Positions 60,766-64,000 of a stretch of 64,000 nucleotides of DNA are shown here, in pieces; the first letter of the stretch is position 1; each line of letters opens with the position of its first letter. Position numbers and translations under genes: made by a program. Below the pieces are notes generated by a model. The model was not told where the DNA came from. It saw only the letters and a list, made by a program, of their open reading frames with translations, and searched no databases. Where the stretch lies: positions 434,001-498,000 of the forward strand of contig JAAFIS010000001.1 of assembly GCA_013298695.1 (NCBI GenBank), written 5' to 3'. The stretch is from Betaproteobacteria bacterium (lineage in GTDB: Bacteria > Pseudomonadota > Gammaproteobacteria > Burkholderiales > Casimicrobiaceae).

Positions 60766-61947
60766 TTAGTGAAGCTGCACGCCATGCGTATCGGCGTCTT
60801 CCGGCAAATGAGCGTGCAACATTTCGCCGTCGCGATTCGGGAAATGCGGTGCGCCGCAATCGTCACAAAACTCAAGCGGTAATTGCTCTTCCAACACGAT
60901 GACGTTACCAACGCCCGATGCGCGGAGCAGGGTCTCAATTTCTTCGACGACGGGCGTATCTTCGGCTTCGTCAGAGAGCAGCGGCCAGATCGTTCCATGG
61001 ACGATATCGTCATCGTCGCCGAGCGAAAAACCGATGCGATATTCCTCGATGCCATTGCCCCAGCAGCCGCCAATGGTTGCCGTGATTTTGCTAGCAGGTG
61101 TTGCCACCACCGCTTCGAGATAAGCGACTGATGCGCCAATTGAAAACGCTCGTGACGATAAATCCGCATCACGACATGCAGCGAAAAATGTGCGCGGCAG
61201 CGTAAGCTCAAACGGAAAGCCCACGAATAGCGGCTGGATTGCGGCGCTGCCTTGACTGCGCCATGCGGACAAACACGACTGTCGCGCTTCTTCTACAGGC
61301 GTGGTCATTTCCTCCCACGCAAACATTGGATCACCATCGGCCACTTGCACTGCGCCGATAATCATTCGCATATCGCACACCACGTCGGGCGCGTCTTCAA
61401 CACTTGCCGGATCAATCGCTAAATGCTCGCGCTCGCGGATCGCTTTCGCAAGCGACGTTAGCATCTCGCGCGATTCGCTATAGCTGTGCGGTAGCTGGTC
61501 GGGCGCAAACAAAAAGTCAGCGATTGCGATCTTCGCTTTCGACGCGAAAATGTGCGCTCCGAGCTGCACGTTGATGTTGGTCAGTGCCGATTTCGGAATT
61601 GTTTTCGCGGGGATTTTTGCTCGTCCCCACACCAATACAGGCGCGCAAAACAGCGTTACTCGCTGCTTGCCGAGTTCAGAATCCAGCGTGACCGATTCAG
61701 TCAGCGATTCAACGACATCAGCGAGGGCGTCGAAGGTTTCATCTTCTGCGTCGTGCGCTTTGTCTAGCGCCCGATTGATTGCCTCTTCGTCGTTGTTATC
61801 AAGATAACCTGTGACGGCAGCTTCGAGTTCGCGCTGCCAATAAATGTCTTCTGCGCTTGAGCGCGACGTCGCGAGCCCTTCGGCGAGGCGAACGAGTTGG
61901 TTGGTTTCACGGGTACCGCTTTTGCGGCGAAAAGGAGCGCGTGGCAT
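60766..61947 (-). CDS. DUF2863 protein
   Basis: A 393-residue cytosolic protein without membrane helices. KSGTRETNQLVRLAEGLATSRSSAEDIYW is the opening of DUF2863, a family limited largely to betaproteobacteria. The middle is rich in Asp/Glu/Ala, and a C-terminal CDDCGAPHFPNRDGEMLHAHLPE segment may bind a metal. No role is known. It lies 27 bp downstream of queG on the same strand. Confidence 0.8.
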   Translation of the reverse strand: MPRAPFRRKSGTRETNQLVRLAEGLATSRSSAEDIYWQRELEAAVTGYLDNNDEEAINRALDKAHDAEDETFDALADVVESLTESVTLDSELGKQRVTLFCAPVLVWGRAKIPAKTIPKSALTNINVQLGAHIFASKAKIAIADFLFAPDQLPHSYSESREMLTSLAKAIREREHLAIDPASVEDAPDVVCDMRMIIGAVQVADGDPMFAWEEMTTPVEEARQSCLSAWRSQGSAAIQPLFVGFPFELTLPRTFFAACRDADLSSRAFSIGASVAYLEAVVATPASKITATIGGCWGNGIEEYRIGFSLGDDDDIVHGTIWPLLSDEAEDTPVVEEIETLLRASGVGNVIVLEEQLPLEFCDDCGAPHFPNRDGEMLHAHLPEDADTHGVQLH

Positions 61948-61974
61948 ATAGGAAAAACGAACACAAAGAGTTGA

Positions 61975-63108
61975 CTAAGTAGCGATGTTTTCATCGCTTT
62001 CAACCGATTGTACGTGCTGGGCGAGCGCCCACTTTACGTGTTCACGCACGAGTGCGCTTGTGTGCTGCGTGCGGGCGGCGAGTGCGGCGATCACCTCTGG
62101 CGACGTAGGGGCGTTACCGAGCGCAATGGCGACGTTTCGGAGCCAGCGTTCATGGCCAATGCGTCGAATCGCGCTTCCTTCGGTTATTTTCAGGAATTGT
62201 TCTTCGTTCCATGAAAACACCTCGATCAGCGTTGCGTGATCCAGTGCGTTGCGCGGCTCGAAATCCGCGAGTGTTGTTCGCTTCGCGAATTTGTTCCAAG
62301 GGCATACCAGCTGACAATCATCGCAACCATAAATACGATTTCCAATGGCTTTGCGAAACTCAACGGGAATCGCACTGGCGTGTTCAATCGTGAGATAGCT
62401 CACGCAGCGTCTTGCATCCAACCGATACGGTGCGGTGATCGCTTGGGTCGGACAGACGTCGATACACGCTCTGCAACTTCCGCAATGCTCAGCTTGACTC
62501 GGCTCGTCAGTCGCCAGATCAAGCGATGTGTAAATTTCGCCTAGAAAAAACAGTGATCCGCGCTCCCGATTGAGAAGCAAGGTGTGTTTTCCGCGCCAGC
62601 CAAGGCCGCTTTTCACCGCCAGCGGAATCTCGAGTACCGGCGCTGAGTCGGTGAATACTCGAAACGTGTGCGGCGAAATGCGCTCATGGATCTGCTGGGC
62701 GAAGGCTTGCAATCGCTGCCGAATTACTTTGTGGTAGTCGCGGCCAACGGCATAGCGCGAAACATAGGCGCGGGAAGGCTCTTCCAGAACGGCTTGCGCG
62801 TCCTGCACATCGCTCGGCCAATAATCAAGCAACACACAAATGACTGAGCGCGTACCCGGCTGCAGCTCGTCGGGGCGCCACCGCTTTTCGCCGTGCGCCG
62901 CCATATACTTCATTTCGCCATGTTGTTGCGAATCTATCCATGCTTGAAATCCAATCGCCTCGCTCGACAAGTCGGTGTTGGCGATGCCTACTTGCGCGAA
63001 ACCGAACTCTTGCCCGAGTGCGATGATTTCTTTCGCTACATCGCGCGCGCCGCTTACTTCCGTCTGCGGCAAGAGCGGTGGGTTGGCGGCGGACGAGGGC
63101 ATTGACAT
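61975..63108 (-). CDS. queG: Epoxyqueuosine reductase QueG
   Basis: A 377-residue cobalamin-dependent iron-sulfur enzyme. CGSCRACIDVCPTQA and CDDCQLVCPWNKF supply the cysteines for two [4Fe-4S] clusters, with RRCVSYLTIEH between them. It reduces epoxyqueuosine to queuosine at tRNA position 34. Start options are the Met at 63108, whose CAT shares two bases with the tsaE ATG on the other strand, or the Met three residues later at 63102. DUF2863 follows. Confidence 0.93.
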   Translation of the reverse strand: MSMPSSAANPPLLPQTEVSGARDVAKEIIALGQEFGFAQVGIANTDLSSEAIGFQAWIDSQQHGEMKYMAAHGEKRWRPDELQPGTRSVICVLLDYWPSDVQDAQAVLEEPSRAYVSRYAVGRDYHKVIRQRLQAFAQQIHERISPHTFRVFTDSAPVLEIPLAVKSGLGWRGKHTLLLNRERGSLFFLGEIYTSLDLATDEPSQAEHCGSCRACIDVCPTQAITAPYRLDARRCVSYLTIEHASAIPVEFRKAIGNRIYGCDDCQLVCPWNKFAKRTTLADFEPRNALDHATLIEVFSWNEEQFLKITEGSAIRRIGHERWLRNVAIALGNAPTSPEVIAALAARTQHTSALVREHVKWALAQHVQSVESDENIAT

Positions 63109-63544
63109 GTCGTTGATTGTAGAAACGTCGTGTTATTTGCCGGACGAGGCAGCCACATTGGCCTTTGCGGCGACTCTTGCTACCGAACTCATCCCGCCCT
63201 GTTCAATTGCGCTACATGGTCCGTTGGGCGCGGGAAAAACTACCTTTGTGCGAGGCGTGCTGCGCACGCTTGGTGTTTCAGGTGCGATCAAAAGTCCGAC
63301 CTACGCGCTGGTTGAAACCTACGACACGCCGCTCGGTCCGCTTCACCATTTCGATGCCTACCGCATACAAAATCAAGTCGATTTCGAATCCCGTGGCGGC
63401 ATGGAATATTTCGCTGAAACCTCGATTCGAATGATCGAGTGGCCAGAGCGCGTTGCAGAGTTCTTGGCGTTCGATGCCCACGTTTATTTGCTGACCGAGG
63501 GTGAGGGACGCCGCGTGATTGTGTCCGGTAAGGCGGTGGTTTGA
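63107..63544 (+). CDS. tsaE: tRNA threonylcarbamoyladenosine biosynthesis ATPase TsaE
   Basis: A 145-residue P-loop protein from the ATG at 63107. LHGPLGAGKTTFVRGVLRTLG is the Walker A, followed by KSPTYALVETYDT and HHFDAYRI. With TsaB and TsaD it makes the t6A modification of tRNA. RBS GAGGG is eight bases before the start. The ATG overlaps the divergent queG start in a single CATG. amiC follows. Confidence 0.94.
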   Translation: MSLIVETSCYLPDEAATLAFAATLATELIPPCSIALHGPLGAGKTTFVRGVLRTLGVSGAIKSPTYALVETYDTPLGPLHHFDAYRIQNQVDFESRGGMEYFAETSIRMIEWPERVAEFLAFDAHVYLLTEGEGRRVIVSGKAVV

Positions 63545-63558
63545 GCGCGTCTAACCGC

Positions 63559-64000
63559 ATGTCGCGGCGCGACGCACTGCGCGTGATTGCGGGCTTGATC
63601 GCGTCCGGCGCAGCAAGCATTTCATTTGCTGCGCCGCGAGTGCTTGCGGTGCGTGCATGGCCGGGCAAAGCGTACACCCGGGTCACCATCGAATCAGACG
63701 TTGAACTTCGCTTCTTGCTGACTTCGCTTTCCAATCCTGATCGCGCCGTTGTTGATCTGAGTGATGTTCGCGCTGACGCCACGTTTCAGCAAGCCCTCGA
63801 TGCGCTGAAAACCGATACCGGTGTGATTTCGCGAGCGCGCATTGGTCAGTTTCGCCCGGACACCGCGCGGCTGGTGCTCGAATTGAAATCACGTGCTGAA
63901 ACTGCGGCGTTTGTGCTGCCGCCTGTCGGCCAATACCAACACCGCCTGGTGATTGATCTCACGCCGTTGGATGCCGACGACCCGATCGCCGAGTTCCTAG
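63559..64000 (+). CDS. amiC: N-acetylmuramoyl-L-alanine amidase AmiC-type, partial (C-terminus outside window)
   Basis: 147 codons are visible from the ATG at 63559 to the window edge; an in-frame TTG at 63541 is the alternative. The N-terminus MSRRDALRVIAGLIASGAA is a twin-arginine type signal, matching AmiC export through Tat. Residues 27-140 are the AMIN domain (RVLAVRAWPGKAYTRVTIESD), which targets the division septum. The catalytic zinc domain lies outside the window. tsaE-amiC order is common in betaproteobacteria. Confidence 0.85.
   Translation, partial: MSRRDALRVIAGLIASGAASISFAAPRVLAVRAWPGKAYTRVTIESDVELRFLLTSLSNPDRAVVDLSDVRADATFQQALDALKTDTGVISRARIGQFRPDTARLVLELKSRAETAAFVLPPVGQYQHRLVIDLTPLDADDPIAEFL

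Overview
This 64 kb chromosomal window has moderately high G+C and is most consistent with a betaproteobacterium of or near the Burkholderiales. The evidence is the block rpoE-rseA-rseB-mucD-lepA-lepB-DUF4845-rnc-era-recO-acpS-nagZ, plus lineage-typical families (DUF2970, DUF2863, DUF4845), a divergent queG/tsaE-amiC locus and FixLJ-type signalling. I cannot name a genus. I found no rRNA, tRNA, CRISPR array, transposase or prophage.

Layout. 1-5.7 kb: partial lipoprotein hydrolase, two small lineage proteins, an omega-amino-acid transaminase divergent from an M14 deacylase, and a membrane GGDEF protein. 5.9-12.5 kb: three large secreted proteins (beta-helix with a Ca-binding tail, dockerin-containing protein, Ig-like repeat protein with a sorting tail), closed by a strong terminator. 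12.6-15.2 kb: amidase and type II asparaginase. 15.3-26.8 kb: envelope stress sigma factor block followed by housekeeping genes. 27-33.6 kb: uncharacterised exported proteins and two DUF1566 proteins. 34-37.2 kb: NarL-type regulator divergent from a TPR-hybrid kinase. 37.3-43.9 kb: uvrC, lipoprotein, aldo/keto reductase, secreted protein, YHS protein, DUF4406 and SnoaL-like proteins. 44-52.2 kb: argD/astC-type transaminase, RidA, glycine-zipper protein, Smr protein, trxB and a FixJ/FixL-like pair. 52.3-59.1 kb: CBS protein, an ECF42-type sigma factor and ten small enzyme or stress-type genes in one direction. 59.1-64 kb: GNAT, EamA, DUF2863, queG, then tsaE and the start of amiC.

The most interesting system is the ECF42-type cluster. 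Two sites, upstream of the first SRPBCC gene and of the VOC gene, fit TGTCGA-N17-CGA(C/T), which matches the ECF42 promoter motif as I remember it. The row ends with a DGPF/YCII protein, the family known to accompany ECF42 factors. The sigma gene has no ATG/GTG/TTG early enough to include its conserved N-terminus. It follows the CBS gene's TAA in the same frame, with a well-spaced Shine-Dalgarno sequence before a CTG codon.

Two dispersed intergenic repeat families are also notable. One is an element of about 86 bp with a hairpin at each end, seen in about seven copies; the two best copies have identical spacing and the arms covary between copies. The other is a set of arrays in which a conserved ten-base linker alternates with short palindromes whose stems differ but stay self-complementary. 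Several arrays sit back to back as inverted pairs of about 230-270 bp.
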